From contig JBANSL010000014.1 of assembly GCA_037127255.1 (NCBI GenBank), positions 1,304,501 through 1,368,500 on the forward strand: a DNA stretch of 64,000 nucleotides, written 5' to 3'. Position numbers and translations under genes: made by a program. Origin of the DNA: Persicaria tinctoria. Its lineage: Eukaryota > Streptophyta > Magnoliopsida > Caryophyllales > Polygonaceae. Below the pieces are notes generated by a model, which saw only the letters and a program-made list of their open reading frames with translations, was not told the DNA's origin and did not search any database. Shown here piece after piece: positions 34,750-46,641 of the stretch. Position 1 is the first letter of the stretch; each line of letters begins with the position of its first letter.

Positions 34750-36013
34750 GATATTCTCCCACAACTCCACGGGATATATCAAGCTTCGAGTCTATGAACA
34801 TAGGTATACGATGAATGGTTTTGAATCTTTGATATATCGTGATTTCAGTGGCAAAATTTAGATTAAAAGTTTGGGATAAAAGGTGATTTTTAAAGTTATA
34901 ATCATAAAATTTAATAGTATAAAAATATTTGACAAGGAGTATGGCCTTCAACTTCATAAGTGTTGTTCTTCTTGCGTTGATTTTGTTTGTTCCCATATTG
35001 TTGTACAATTTTGAACACGTCTTGGTGGATTTTGGATGATTATTCCCTCTTAAAAAGGCAATTTTGAGATGGTGATCAATTCACCATTGAAGAACCGAAA
35101 ACCAAGCTTTGAAGAGAGTGTATGGATTTAGAGGAAACTGATTTCTGTTTCATTAAGCGTAAGTTGTACAGCTAGAGGTCCGAGTGCTTATATAGCACAA
35201 TGTAACAAACCAAACAACTACCGTTATGTTATTTACATCTAGGAACTCTTATTTCTCTATTTACATAAAAGCTCCCATATTCTATATCTCCAAAGTAATT
35301 GATAGCTTCTAGCTAGCTACTGATTTTTTTTTGGTTAACTAGGTAACCCACCTTTGGTGGTAAACTCCTAGCACGTGATTCAGTCGGCAAGAGCAACGCG
35401 TTAGGTAATCGAATTGCACCGACCGACTAGACTCAATGACAATAAACAAAGTGAACCTAATTATTTCACCAAAAGAAAGGACGGAGACAGAAATCGAACC
35501 GAGTCTTGGGTACGTGGCCTAGAATCACAATCCAGATTCCAGACCATGATTTCTTGTGACTCCCCGATCCAATCCGATCCATGTCGGCAAGTAGCTAGTG
35601 ATTTCTCATTTGATTGGAATGATCGACATTTTGGGGAGATTTTGCTAAATATAGAAATAGGTTTGAAAACGATTGTTGTTATAATAATCAAACTCGTGTA
35701 GAGATAGATGAGCCATCTCTATGTCTCGCTTGTCGGGTATAGGTCATGCCTCGGATCCATATCTAAACTCGTGCGAGCTAGTAATGAATATTTAATTCGA
35801 CTTATATATATTGGTGATTGTCATTTAGATCTTATAAACTCAATTCCGCAACAAACTATAAAATTTGAATATTTGTCGAATTAAGTTAAATTTGGTAGGC
35901 GGAATGCATTAGTTACAATATTGACATTATTGTATTACAATAAGGCAGCACTTATTTGTAATGAAGTAGCGTACGTGTTATGATAAATTTACGATCTCAT
36001 TCTTATTGCACCA
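34750..36013. other. Intergenic, no gene recognised
   Basis: Mostly unique-looking AT-rich DNA. A stretch at about 35330-35600 (GGTAACCCACC to GACCATGATTTC) is more balanced in composition and could be an old SINE or TRIM, but I could not show ends or promoter boxes. From about 35880 the sequence resembles the repeat unit that begins at 36014. Confidence 0.35.
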
Positions 36014-36386
36014 CGATCATTCGTATTTTAATACACTAAAGTTGCACTATTTACATTCTTGTATTACAATAAAAAGGTTACAATTTTATTTTTATATTGT
36101 AATGATGTAGTGCTTTACAATAAACTTAAAATCTCATTCTTATTATATTGTACTACACTAAGGCTAGAGGTTTAATGGGTGGGTGGTCTTATAAAAATAA
36201 ATCTAATTTAAGAGTAGTTTTCTGTAATTTATAATTTTATGGGTAGTTATGTGAAATTTAGCCTAATTTATGGGTGGATATATGCAATTTACACTTAAAA
36301 AAAAAACAAGTTTCTACCGCTGGTCTCCACCCTTTCACTCTCTGTATAAATACCAGTTCGTTCTTTTCAGCTCTGACGACAAAGAA

Positions 36387-39300
36387 ATGGCGAATAAGCT
36401 TAGCGAAGGTGAGTCGACGATGGTGTTGGAGTTGCTATGTGATGAGAAACGCACTCTTGAGGAGCTCATGACAGATTTTGACTCTAAATTCCGTTCTCCG
36501 ATGCTCCGCTTTACCGTCTGCTTCTTCCTCGCCGAAATTCTCAAGGTATGTCTACGTCAATTAGGGTTGTTCCTCTTATTTTTGTTGAATATGGTAATAA
36601 AAGGAGGTTTTTATGTTTGATTTTTGGACTTTCAGGAAAATCAAAGCTTACCCTATATCAACGCTTAGTTGTGTTCTGTTTCATTTACAAAGTATATTCA
36701 TCTCAAGAACCCGTGCATAATCCCTTCTTTACTCTACTTATTGAGGTACATCAAGTATCTGAAACCCTAATCGATCCTCAAATATTTGTGATATAGAAAT
36801 AGAATTTCTAAAGCAACGGTTGTATGTATTATAGGTCGTATGTGATGAAGATGCTGAAATTGAAAGGGGTTTGATTCTGTACCTATTGGAAGCACCCTGC
36901 AACGAGGTTTGTCGATCTTGTTGTTTCATAAACAAGATGATTCTATTAGATTTATATGCTTCTATTGTTTGTGCTTTGTGTCAACTCTGAATTATGGGAT
37001 AAAATTGAAGCTAGAGTGTATTTTCCTATGATATCCTTCGGGGAAAAAATGCTTATAAGGTGTTTAATCTGGACACCAAGCAAATACAAATATCTAGGGA
37101 TATTGTATTTCATGATAAAATATTTCCTGATCAATCTCAGTCTCCATTCAGTTCTCAGAGTTTCACAAGTCAGAATATTGATGTAACAGATGATCTAGTA
37201 TGTTCAAGGACTATTGAACAAGCTACACAGGTCATCAGTAGTGTTGAACAAGGTCTGAGAAGGTCAGAAATAACTCACTCGAGATCAAGGTATTTGAATG
37301 ATCAAGTATATTTGTGCTGCTATAGGAACTGAAGATGAAGTCAATTGCCATAAGTTTTGTGCCCACACCTTGACTTCAACTGTTTAGTTTCCTTCTTACA
37401 AGAATGATCAATTTACTGTAATTCCAGATCAAGAACCATCAAGTTATGAGGAGGCATAATGCAAGTTTGCTAAATGGAAAGATGCTATGTCTGCAGAATT
37501 TGATGCTCTAGATCTGAACAACACATGGACAGTGGTTGACTTGCCTAAAGGAAAAAAGTCTATCAGTTGCAAATGGGTGTACAAGGTCAAAAGAAAATCA
37601 GATGTAACCATAGACAAGCACAAAGCCAGACTTGTTGTGAGGGGATTCACACAGAAACAGGGTATATAGATTGCACAGAGACTTTCTGATCACCAGTTGT
37701 GAAAATGACCATTGTGAGAACTCTTGTTTTAGTTGCTTTGAAACGAAAGTCGAAGTTATTCCAATTAGATATTAATAACGCATTCCTTCATGGTGAATTA
37801 TATGAAGAAGTGTACATGAAAGTGCCTCAAGGATTAGCTGTTTATGGATCAACCAAGGTCTGTCGGTTGAACAAGTCCCTTTACGACATCAAACAAGCAT
37901 CTAGGCAATGGTATGTAAGATTGTCCACATTTTTCAAAGGAAAATGTTATGTTCAATCTAAGAATGACTACTCCTTGTTCTTTAGAAAGAGTGTTGATTC
38001 TGAAATATTCGTAGCAGTGTATGTAGATGATATTCTACTCACAAGAACTGATGAAGTAGGTATTCAATCTCTGAAAGATAAGTTGCATTCTGAGTTCAAG
38101 ATCAAAGATCTTGGACAGTTGCAATACTTTCTGGGTATGGAATTCAATACAGTTGATAATGGAATGTTACTTAACCAGCAGAAATTCAGAGTTTGATTGT
38201 GAAAATCCAAAGCTAACTTTAGTCAATATAAATAGCTCTCAGTTGAGCTTGTAAGATCAGTCAGTTGAAATAGAAAACTCGTTCTTGTTTTCTGATTTCC
38301 ATGATGTAACACCCCTATCTCACATTAGATATCATAATTTATAAGGATGTTTGGAGTGATTTATAAGTGATTCAAGTCATACCCATGTCACAAGAGCTCT
38401 TCATTTCTAGGTTCCAAGTGAGGACAACGGATCTGAGAGGGCTAGATGGTTGGTGCCTCTTAAGACCCCGGGTCTTACACATGGGAGTGAAATTCAAGAA
38501 CTCCTTCCTCTTTTTCTTGCTCGTTGTTTGTTATTTCAATTTGTTCAAACATTGCATTAGATTAGATACTTCTATTAGCTAAGTGTTCTACTAGAAGTTC
38601 AATAATCTCAAAACAAAAAAGGGTTACTTGTTCTCTGTTTCACAAACTTTTGTGTTTTCTGTGTTGCTTTTATTAGGACACATTTCATATTTTTTTCTTC
38701 TTCTTCTGTTGCAGGCTCTTAATCAGTCTGTTGCCGATTATGTTAAAAGGTTTAATTTCCCAGAGTATGTATATCACCTGATGTTTTATAAGCAAAAATT
38801 CATATGTTTAGCTGAAAATTCCCACTGTAACTTGTGTTTATTTTTTTTATGGTTATAGAGATGAAGCACTGAAAGGGTTGTTGCAAAATTTGTCCCGTGA
38901 AGGGATTAAAACCTTATCTTATAAGACCTTTTCTATTTAGGCTTCCGATTCAAGATGATGAGGTATACCACATAGATTATTGAATTTAGTGTATGTTTAC
39001 ACTTTTATCGTTTTGTTACTTACTATAAATATAGTCATTTAATTTGTAGCTGGTTTGGCTCCATAATGAGTGTAGTCACAAGCTTTTGTGGGATAATAGC
39101 ATGGGTGATGAAGCGAGTATAAGAGCAATGGTCAGGGATCTTATTGCAAAGGTTGTAAAGGGACCCCTTTCTTCTTGCCAACGGGAGGTAATTACCTACC
39201 CTTTTTGATGTGCGTTATAGTGGAGTAGTCCTAGTAACATTTAAGAGAACTTATCGGCATCGATTTGCTTGTTCTGTAATTATTTTAAATATTCTTTTCC

Positions 39301-39540
39301 TTATGTTCTTACTACAGAATCTTTTGCTTGAGCTGAAACTCAATCCTAAGTCGGTGGATCATTGTGGACTAACCCTTGAATTGCTGCCGGTTAGAAATTT
39401 TATGCTTTCATTTCATATGAACTCAAATTATGAGTAAAGCTTATTGTTTTTGAAGTGTTTTTGTAACTTTACTTGTGCTTTAGGATCTTGTACACAACAA
39501 CCATCTGATTGCTTTTGAAATTCTTCTTAAGATGATCTTG
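36387..39540 (+). pseudogene. CNOT11: CNOT11 (CCR4-NOT subunit 11) partial copy 1
   Basis: CNOT11 is a scaffold-binding subunit of the CCR4-NOT deadenylase. Exon remnants: 36387-36545 (ATG; LEELMTDFDSKF), 36636-36744 (LYQRLVVFCFIYKVYSSQ, NPFFTLLIE), 36835-36906 (CDEDAEIERG), 38715-38764 (ALNQSVADYVKRF), 38859-38962 (GLLQNLSREGIK, RLPIQDDE), 39050-39187 (LVWLHNE, MVRDLIAKVVKGPL), 39318-39389 (LLLELKLNPK, DHCGLTLELLP), 39484-39536 (DLVHNNHLIAFEILLKM). Splice sites are mostly kept, but exon 1 to exon 2 is out of frame and exon 5 carries a frameshift. The middle is split by a copia fragment. The last 130 or so residues of the normal protein are absent. Confidence 0.78.
36970..38195 (+). pseudogene. 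Ty1/copia fragment: integrase tail to reverse transcriptase
   Basis: Inserted between CNOT11 remnants. Reading frames broken by stops encode, in order, an integrase C-terminal remnant (YKVFNLDTKQI, DIVFHDKIFP), the linker, and reverse transcriptase (CKWVYKVKRKSD, LDINNAFLHGELYEEVYM, YVDDILLTR, FKIKDLGQLQYFLGMEF). It stops at 38195, followed by LTR-like sequence with VDCENPKLTL-type coding. No gag and no paired LTRs. It is a different family from the two full-length copia elements. Confidence 0.8.
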
Positions 39541-39974
39541 TACACAAAAACGATAATTTGTATTTTAATACGTTAAAGTTACAATATTAACATTCTTGTA
39601 TTACAATAATAAGGTTACAATTTTATTTTTATATTGTAATGATGTAGTATTTTACAATAAACTTAGAATCTCGTTCTTATTGCACACACCAAGGCTAGAG
39701 GTTTAATGAGTGAGTGATCATTTGAAAATTAACATAATTTATGGGTGGTTATATGTAATTTACACTTTTAAAAACCAAATTTCTACAGCTGATCCTCACA
39801 AATTCACTCTCTATAAATACCATTTCGTCTCGGAGTGATTTATATATGATTCAAACCCTACCCAACTCACAAGAGTTCTTCCTCTTTAAACTTCGAGTCT
39901 TACACCATTGTGGGATGCTTTTTCTTTTTCACTATAAGCAAGGAATCCATATGTTCCTATAAGTTATAAATACC

Positions 39975-40395
39975 ATTTCGAGGCCCTTGCCGAGCTGATT
40001 CGTAGCAGGAATCGCAACACAACTACGATGTTCCCGACAGACTCCGACGAGAGGGCAACCGAACCAGGATCGAGGTCTAGCAAGCCGCAACAAGAAGCGT
40101 CAAGAGCACCCAATGCACAAGGAAAAAGCGGGTCGGGCTTCGCGCTAGGTTTTGAGGCGAGAAACGATTATAATCAGATGGTGAAGATTGATTCTCCGAT
40201 GATTTTTGAAGACGGCGTCAGCCGCAACGAGTGAAATCAACCACTAATTCCTCAAGAAGACGACCGAGACCATCTGATAGAGGATTCTCAAGCGGCCCGC
40301 GACAATGACTTCACCCTTAAAATTGAAGAGAATCTTGAACCAGCCCTCGAAACTGAATTCAAAGCTTTTTCGGATACTTCAATATCATCACCGTA
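39975..40395 (+). other. Unidentified coding-like fragment (possibly retroelement gag)
   Basis: A stretch of balanced composition with a readable frame: LAELIRSRNRNTT, then from the ATG at 40028 a Ser/Gln/Glu-rich sequence to the stop at 40232. The same frame continues beyond that stop (LIPQEDDRDHLIEDSQAA). I do not recognise it. Position and composition suggest a gag start. It interrupts CNOT11 unit 2 where exons 1-3 would be. Confidence 0.35.
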
Positions 40396-40639
40396 GGCAG
40401 GGGGTGATGGAAATGAAAAAGAACGATCAGACCAACACACCTATTTGAAGGTAAACCCCAATCCTTTGGCTGAATTAGTTAATCAGTTGATTGAATGGAT
40501 TGAAATTAGGTCGGTCTGCTAGAAACTGTGTTTGCTTTCAATTTGAATTTCTCATTGCCAAAATTGTAACTGACAATGCATGTATTAGTCTTTTCCTAGA
40601 AGATTAGCTGGATTGGTTTTTGGTCGAATTCAATTGAGT

Positions 40640-40880
40640 GTTTCCTTAGTGCGCACAATGTGTTTGAAAAAAAGGATAGTAGAAAGAATATTGTTCTTGT
40701 TGATTACATTGGAGAAAATACATGGGATCATGTTGTTGTCTGGAGTGGCATTAATGACATGATTAGTAGTCAAATTGCAATACCTTATGACAGAGGAAAA
40801 GAACTGTCAGTGCCATGTTGTTTGTACAACTCAAAGGGTAGTTTTGATAACTTAGAGAGTGAGGTGGATGAATACAAGGT
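40640..40880 (+). other. Unidentified exon-like ORF
   Basis: An open frame with natural amino acid composition, including NIVLVDYIGENTWDHVVVWSG and KELSVPCCLYN, from about 40660 to a possible GT donor at 40881. It lies before the CNOT11 exons of unit 2 but is not part of CNOT11 as I know it. No family recognised. Confidence 0.35.
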
Positions 40881-40944
40881 TTTTTATCCTAGAATTTTCA
40901 GCATGTGTAGTGAAATAAAATATTTTTTTCTTCTTCTGTTGCAG

Positions 40945-41775
40945 ACTCTTCATCAATCTTTTGCTGATTATGTCAAAGGATTGAATTCCTCAGAGTATGT
41001 TTTTCACTTATGTTTAAAATTCATATGTTCAGCTACTGAAAATTCCCTTTGTAATTGTGTGTATTTTTTATGGTTATATTCCCTCTGTAATTGTGTGTAT
41101 TTGTTATGCTTATAAAGATGAAGCAGAAGATCTTGAAGGGATTAAACCCCAGTTTATAAGACCATTTCCATTTAGGCTTTCGGTTCAAAATGATGAGGTA
41201 TGTAGGCTTATACTTTTATCCATTTGTTACTTACTAAATTTATCCATTTGTTACTTATTAAATCTAGCTATTTAATTTGCAGTTGGTTTGGCTCCATAAT
41301 GAGTTCAGTCACGAGCTTGTGTGGGATAATAGCATGGGTGATGAAGCAAGTGTAAGAGCAATGTTGAGGGATCTCATTGCAAAGGCGGTAAAAGAACCCC
41401 TCTCTTCTTGCCAACAGGAGGTAATTGCCTACCCTTTTTATGTGCGTTAGAACGGAGTAGTCCTAGTAACATTTAAGAGATCTTCCTAGCATCAATTTGC
41501 TTGTTCTGTAATTATTTTAATTTTTTTTCCTTATGTTCTTGCTGCAGAATCTTTTGCTTGAGCTGAAACTCGATCCTAAGTTGGTTGATCATTGTGGAGT
41601 AACCATTGAATTGTTGCAGTTAGAAATTCTATGCTTTCATTTCATATGAACCTCAAATTATGAGTAAAGCTTGCTGTTTTTAAAGTGTTTTTGTAACTTT
41701 ACTTGTGCCTTAGGATCTTGTACACAACAACCATTTGATTGCTTTTGAAATTCTTCCTAAGATGATCTTTTACAC
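40945..41775 (+). pseudogene. CNOT11: CNOT11 partial copy 2
   Basis: Remnants: 40945-40994 (HQSFADYVKGL), 41117-41197 (DLEGIKPQFIRPFPFRLSVQNDE), 41283-41420 (LVWLHNEFSHELVWDNSMG, MLRDLIAKAVKEPL), 41548-41619 (LLLELKLDPKLVDHCGVT), 41714-41767 (DLVHNNHLIAFEILPKM). The acceptor of the second exon has changed from AG to AA, and the fourth exon lost a base at its donor. Compared with human CNOT11, the phrase VRDLIAKALKGPL is conserved. It lacks both gene ends. Confidence 0.78.
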
Positions 41776-42129
41776 AACAACGATCATTCGTATTTTAATA
41801 CACTAAAATTACACTATTAACATTCTTGTATTACAATAAAAATGTTACACTTTTATTTTTATATTGTAATGACGTAGTGTTTTACAAAAAACTTAGAATC
41901 TCATTCTTATTGTACACACTAAGGCTAGAGGTTTAATGAGCGAGTGATCATTTGAAAATAAATCTAATTTACGGGTGGTTTTCTATAATTTATAATTTTA
42001 TAGACAGTTATGTGAAAATTAGCATAATTTATGTGTGGTTATATGTAATTTACACTTTTAAAAACCAAATTTCTACGGTTGATCCTCACAAATTCACTCT
42101 CTATAAATACAACTTCGTTTCGGAGTGAT

Positions 42130-42525
42130 TTATAATTCACTCTCTATAAATACAATTTCGTTTCGGAATGATTTATAAGTGATTCAAGCCCTACCAACTC
42201 ATAAGAGTTTTTCATTTTTAAACTTCGAGTCTTTGTACATTGTGGGATGCTTTTTTTTCCACTATAAACAAGGAATTTATATGTTCCTATAAGCTAGAAA
42301 TTCTTATTGGGACTTGTGTGTATATGATTTATAATTCACTCTCTATAAATACCATTTCGTTTCGGAGTAATTTATAAGTGATTCAAGCCCTACCAACTCA
42401 TAAGAGTTCTTCCTTTTTAAACTTCGAGTCTTTGTACATTGTGGGATGCTTTTTTCACTATAAGCTAGGAATTCATATGTTCTTATAAGCTAGAAATTCT
42501 TATTGGGACTGTGTGTATATGATGA
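42130..42525. repeat. Local tandem duplication of about 195 bp
   Basis: About 42130-42325 and 42335-42525 repeat the series ATAATTCACTCTCTATAAATAC, GTGATTCAAGCCCTACCAACTC, TACATTGTGGGATGC, GCTAGAAATTCTTATTGGGACT. Shorter relatives occur at 38345-38420 and 39800-39960. It expands the promoter-like part of unit 3. Confidence 0.75.
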
Positions 42526-42584
42526 TGTTTTATAAGTTTTGATCTTTAGAGAGGATCAACACTTAAGATTGGGTCTGGTTATAG

Positions 42585-43366
42585 AGATGAAGCAATTAAA
42601 GGGCTACTGCAAAATTTGTCATTTAAAGGGATTAAATCTCAACGGATTATACCTTTTCTATTTAGGTTTTCGGTTCAAGATAATGAGGTAAACAGTAAAT
42701 AATTAAATTTTGTGAGAATGTACATTTTTATCCCTTTGTTAGACTTACTAAATTTAACCATTTGCAGATGTTTTGGCTCAATGTTGGGGACAATCACGAG
42801 CTTTTATGTGATTACAATATGAATGATGAAATGAGTATAACATAAATGATAAATGATATTATTGCAAAGGTTGTAAAGAGTCCACTTACTTCTCTGCATT
42901 ATTCTTTATAATTGATTATTCTTTTTAAGCTTTTTAACCTCTACAAAAAAAACATATAATATTATTGCAAAGATTATAAAGGGTTCACTTACTTCAAGAT
43001 CTTGCAAGACTTCCCTCAACATAATCACTTATAAATCATTCCGAAAATCCTTATTATATCCTATACTATATGAGATGGGGTGTTGTAGAGGGTTCCAATC
43101 TAGTATATAAGTAGGTGGGTCAGGATATTATTACAAAGCCTATAAAGGATTCACTTACTTCTTCCCAACACGATACTAAGTTGGTGGATTATTATGGATT
43201 AACACTGGAAATGCTACTGGTTAGAAATTTTATTTTTTCATATGAACATCAAACTATCAAACAAGCTTGTTATATTTAACGGGTTTTGTAATTTTATTCA
43301 TGCCTTAGGATCTTGCACACAACAATCATCTGATTGCTCTTAAAGTTCTTCCTAAGATGAGGTTGT
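42585..43366 (+). pseudogene. CNOT11: CNOT11 partial copy 3 (most decayed)
   Basis: Remnants: 42585-42687 (GLLQNLSFKGIKS, FRFSVQDNE), 42768 to about 42899 (FWLNVGDNHELL, then a stop; DIIAKVVKSPL), about 43166-43219 (TKLVDYYGLTLEMLL), 43309-43366 (DLAHNNHLIALKVLPKM). An extra partial repeat of the phrase IIAKIIKGSLTS occurs near 42960. In-frame stops and lost segments show it is dead. Confidence 0.75.
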
Positions 43367-44040
43367 CGATGAATCGCTTTTCTCTAAAAGCGATCAACGA
43401 CATGAAGCTTGAAGCGCAAGGACTCAAACCGACGATTGTTGAGAGCCTTGGTAAAAATGTCTGCTGTTTGGAATGAGAAGTGAAAATCATATGTTCGGAA
43501 CAAGAAGTGCAAATCATATACAAAAAGATATGGAAAATATTGATACATATATTTTATATATAATCTCCTAATAGTAATCTACTGCCACCGGATTCGGATT
43601 CGAATTCAGATTCAAAGTCAAAGTCAAAGTCAAATTCGTATACAAAATTCAAGGTTGGTTCTAGTCTTCACCTTCCACTTAGTTTTCTACTTGTTATTCT
43701 TGAGGAACTAGTTACTTGATGATAAATAATGATCAAATTTTCAATGTTTGAGTTTCATTTTGGCTTATGGAGCTTGGTTCGTGTTAATAACTTTTTTTTG
43801 TATGCATACTCTATTAGTGATTAGCTTTGTATTAAAACTTTCATTGCATTAATTGGATAGTTCTTGTAGACATACTCTAAGTTTAGTTAAGTTCTTTAGT
43901 GGTGGGTGCTTAAAGTGTGATGTTTTTAAGCTTTTTTTATTGCTTGTTTTTTCAATATCGATTTTTAAGTGCAATTCAAATTATTCCTATTAACTCTATA
44001 ACGAATCAGATGAGATGCTTTATTTGGTTTTGATCAGGAC
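43367..44040. other. Spacer with a (AAAGTC)n-type simple repeat
   Basis: A hexamer-like simple repeat (CAAAGTCAAAGTCAAAGTCAAATTCG) lies at about 43605-43635. A stretch at 43370-43470 reads on either strand without recognised similarity. Otherwise T-rich DNA. Confidence 0.4.
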
Positions 44041-44211
44041 TTCCTTGAGGGAAACAGTCCCGATATTGAAGATGGAGATTGCACCATTTTAATCAAAACA
44101 TGCAGGAAATTCGTGTCAAACAAAAAATGCTCGTCCCTCATCAATGCCCTCAAGACGGATCTTATTAAAGCATCGACTAACTTTAAACTACATTGATTCA
44201 TTGAGGTATTC
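44041..44211 (+). other. Unidentified exon-like ORF with AG acceptor and stop
   Basis: After a CAG acceptor at 44038-44040, an open frame reads DFLEGNSPDIEDGDCTILIK, CRKFVSNKKCSSLINALK and TNFKLH to a stop near 44195. It resembles the last exon of a real gene. I do not recognise the family. The end of this stretch is repeated at about 55145-55200. Confidence 0.4.
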
Positions 44212-44480
44212 ATTCATGGTTTCAGTTGTATAGATATTGAGCTTCTTTAAGCCATTTTTGTTTCTCTTTCACAAATTCATTTGTTTGCAAAACTTTGAAA
44301 TTCACCAACAACGTTCTTAGGCTTCTTAGCCACATTGTGAATCGTTTGAAAGCACATGTCTAATGCAAATTCTAATGATGTGTGCATAATTGTTTGAGTT
44401 GGAAGTCAACCTGTGAAGAGATCAAGTCAACACAGGAATGAAGACAAGATATTAACTTGAGGATACAACTAGAGATACTA
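44125..44480 (+). repeat. Dispersed duplication, copy 1 (partner 55145-55540)
   Basis: This segment and 55145-55540 share long matches in the same order: AAGGATCTTATTAAA-like, CGACTAACTTTA, GTATTCATTCATGGTTT, GTTGGAAGTCAACCTGTGAAG and ATCAAGTCAACAC. Identity is high with a few indels. Neither copy codes for a recognised protein beyond the exon end. Confidence 0.8.
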
Positions 44481-44932
44481 GGCTTATCTGAAAGGAGAAT
44501 GATAAGCAAAAACTGCTTTTCTTTTTGGTTTGAATAAAAAAATATGTGATTGTGTGTAAAAAAGTTGATTTTGATGAAAGATCAGATCAAAACATGATCA
44601 GATTGTAAAGAAAACAAATGATCAAAGCACCAAATGGTCAATGTATGAGAGGATTCATGGAGAAGAAGAAATTTGCATGCTCTAGGGTTTTACTTGGCAG
44701 TCAAGCTACTCAAAATGGTCTCTCTCACATACATCGAAATAACTAAAGAAGGGCTATTTATACTAAGCTAAGTGGTCCACACAAGTGGCCTTAAGTGGTC
44801 AAATAGAGGCATTATAAGCCACTAAAATGGATTATGAACTGATGGTTGATCAGTTGTGGTTTTATATAACAATGTAACCATAAGCAATATCAACATATAT
44901 CTTCAATATTGTGCATTCAGCATCAACATAAG
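44481..44932. other. Spacer, no gene recognised
   Basis: Includes a TATTTATACTAAGC box near 44756 and short GTGGTC repeats at 44770-44800, which could be part of a solo LTR. The evidence is too weak to call. Confidence 0.3.
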
Positions 44933-44939
44933 CAGCATG

Positions 44940-45290
44940 ACAACTGACCAAACTATACCCGGATCTCCCGGGATACTTCTCCACTTGTCAGAGTGGAGAG
45001 TGACTCAAATAGCCACATCTTACCATGACAACATCGGCTCAGACGAATGACAAAACAAGGTCATTTTCGTCTCGAATTTGACAACTGCGCTATGTAGACA
45101 TTCTCATCGAATGCACCACATGTCCCTTCAGCACCGATCACATTCGGATGACTAATGCAATTACCCGATTGTCTCTCGTCTTACACCATTCTTTCATCGA
45201 GGACTTTGTGTTGTTTGATGGATAGATTTACCTAGTTGTCGGCAATGATCCTGACCAAGATACTGATATACACCACAAATTATGTTTGCT
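44940..45290 (+). pseudogene. F-box/DUF295 gene fragment (copy 1)
   Basis: Translated pieces match the middle of the F-box gene at 51274-52400: QTIPGSPGILLHLSEWRVT near 44960, VFVSNLTTALCRHSHRMHH near 45070, and FIEDFVLFDG. Frameshifts and stops interrupt it, and the F-box and the C-terminal third are missing. Confidence 0.75.
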
Positions 45291-45419
45291 CTCGATACTC
45301 TTGTGCAAATTATATATGCTAGTTAATAATTTGAAATCTCTTAGATACACCACAAATAACCGTTTATTCAATCTAGTCCTTAGTCACATCGTGAAACGCT
45401 CCTAAAGACATAAAACGTT

Positions 45420-45772
45420 CCTAATGATGTTGTCTTGATTCTCCATTCTCCAACATAGACATCATATAACATAGACATCATACATGATCATCCCCAATGT
45501 TCCAAGCCGAGGCACACCTGCCTTAATCTTGTTCACAATCAACTGGCAATCTGACTCCACCTCTATCATATCGATGCTTTAGTCCCGATATATATGTAGC
45601 CCCCACAAGATTGCTTTCGCCTCAACTACCCCTGACTGATCCGATGTTTGTACCTTCATCGACCTGCAAACACCACCTCCCTATCTCCTCCCCGTGACAA
45701 CCAGTTCACATCCCATCGATTCATAAACTGCCGCATCATAATTCACTTTAATTATCATCTTGACATTAGATC
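45420..45772 (-). pseudogene. LINE RNase H fragment
   Basis: The minus strand encodes a plant RVT_3/RNase H remnant: VEAKAILWGL near 45620 and IEVESDCQLIVNKIKAGVP near 45540, in broken frames. The same fragment, in the same place relative to an F-box remnant, recurs at 63640-64000. Confidence 0.7.
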
Positions 45773-46044
45773 CAGGCCCGGCCCAGAGGCAAGGGCAGGC
45801 TGGGCGCTTGCCCAGGGCCCAAAAAAATTAGGGGCCCAATAATATAATTCGGTATATATACATATATATAGGTAAGAGGCCCAACCAAATCAATACCCAG
45901 CCCAAATAAATACCCAACCCGGTTAAATACATGGAAAAGTAAAAAAGAAAAAAAATTAATTCAACTAATTATGTACTCCGTATTTACTTTACGTGGAAAG
46001 GAGTGAAAGTAAGAATTGAATTGAAGGCTTGAAGGAGTTGAAGT

Positions 46045-46509
46045 GTGCAAACGGCAAACCTAATTGAAGAGAAGCAAGGGGCCTTGTTCTTCTCTCCAAA
46101 TCAAATTGGGGATTTAGGGAATTGTAAGAGGCGAATTCGGTCGGGCATTCAAGGCGACGAGATGAGCAAGCCTTGTGAATTTCAACGGCTTCAAGGCCCT
46201 CGGCTTTATAGCACCACCATGGCAACCGTCACTTCCGCCCCCGCTCCTATTTCGTTGAATTTCGCCGGTAAGATGTTGATTTTATTTCGATTCAATTCAG
46301 TTGGTTTCAAATATTATTCAATCATCTAATGAGTATAAATATATTCTATTCTTATTTTGATTTTTGAATTCCACTTTTTTTATGCAGAACTGCTTCTGCA
46401 GACGATGGTGTTCCATTGGATTTCAAGAGCGGATTTTTAAGTGTTTGCGGTTTGCGTCAAATTCCTTTCGGATTGTCGATTAATCAACCATTCAGATTAA
46501 GCCATTCAG
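46045..46509 (+). pseudogene. Two exon-like segments inside the hAT element (origin unknown)
   Basis: Segment 1 (ORF from 46045, GT donor at 46268) ends LYSTTMATVTSAPAPISLNF. Segment 2 (CAG acceptor, 46388-46509) reads TASADDGVPLDFKSGFLSVC and LRQIPFGLSINQPFRLSHS, then a GT donor. Together they look like the 5' end of a host gene, possibly organelle-targeted, captured by the transposon. I do not recognise it. It could instead be the transposon's own untranslated leader. Confidence 0.4.
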
Positions 46510-46641
46510 GTGATCTTGTTCCCTTATTCTCCTGTTGTATTCTGATTGACTGATTGTTGTAGATGATCTTACAATGTTGCCTAAAAAACATTTATCTGGG
46601 AGTGCAAAAAGAAAAATACGAGCACAAAATGAACAATTTAT

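Larger units (their letters stand above)
36014..43366 (+). repeat. Three tandem units carrying CNOT11 gene fragments
   Basis: Unit starts share CGATCATTCGTATTTTAATAC-like sequence at 36014, 39551 and 41781, followed by the same AT-rich promoter-like stretch (TTGTATTACAATAA, GGCTAGAGGTTTAATG). Each unit then carries CNOT11 exons and ends after the same exon. Lengths are about 3.5 kb (including an inserted copia fragment), 2.2 kb and 1.6 kb. Decay increases from unit 1 to unit 3. Confidence 0.8.

Noticed and set aside
35414..35701. 95-codon ORF
   Set aside because: No recognisable domain, no splice or promoter context, and the opposite strand is also open. Probably chance.
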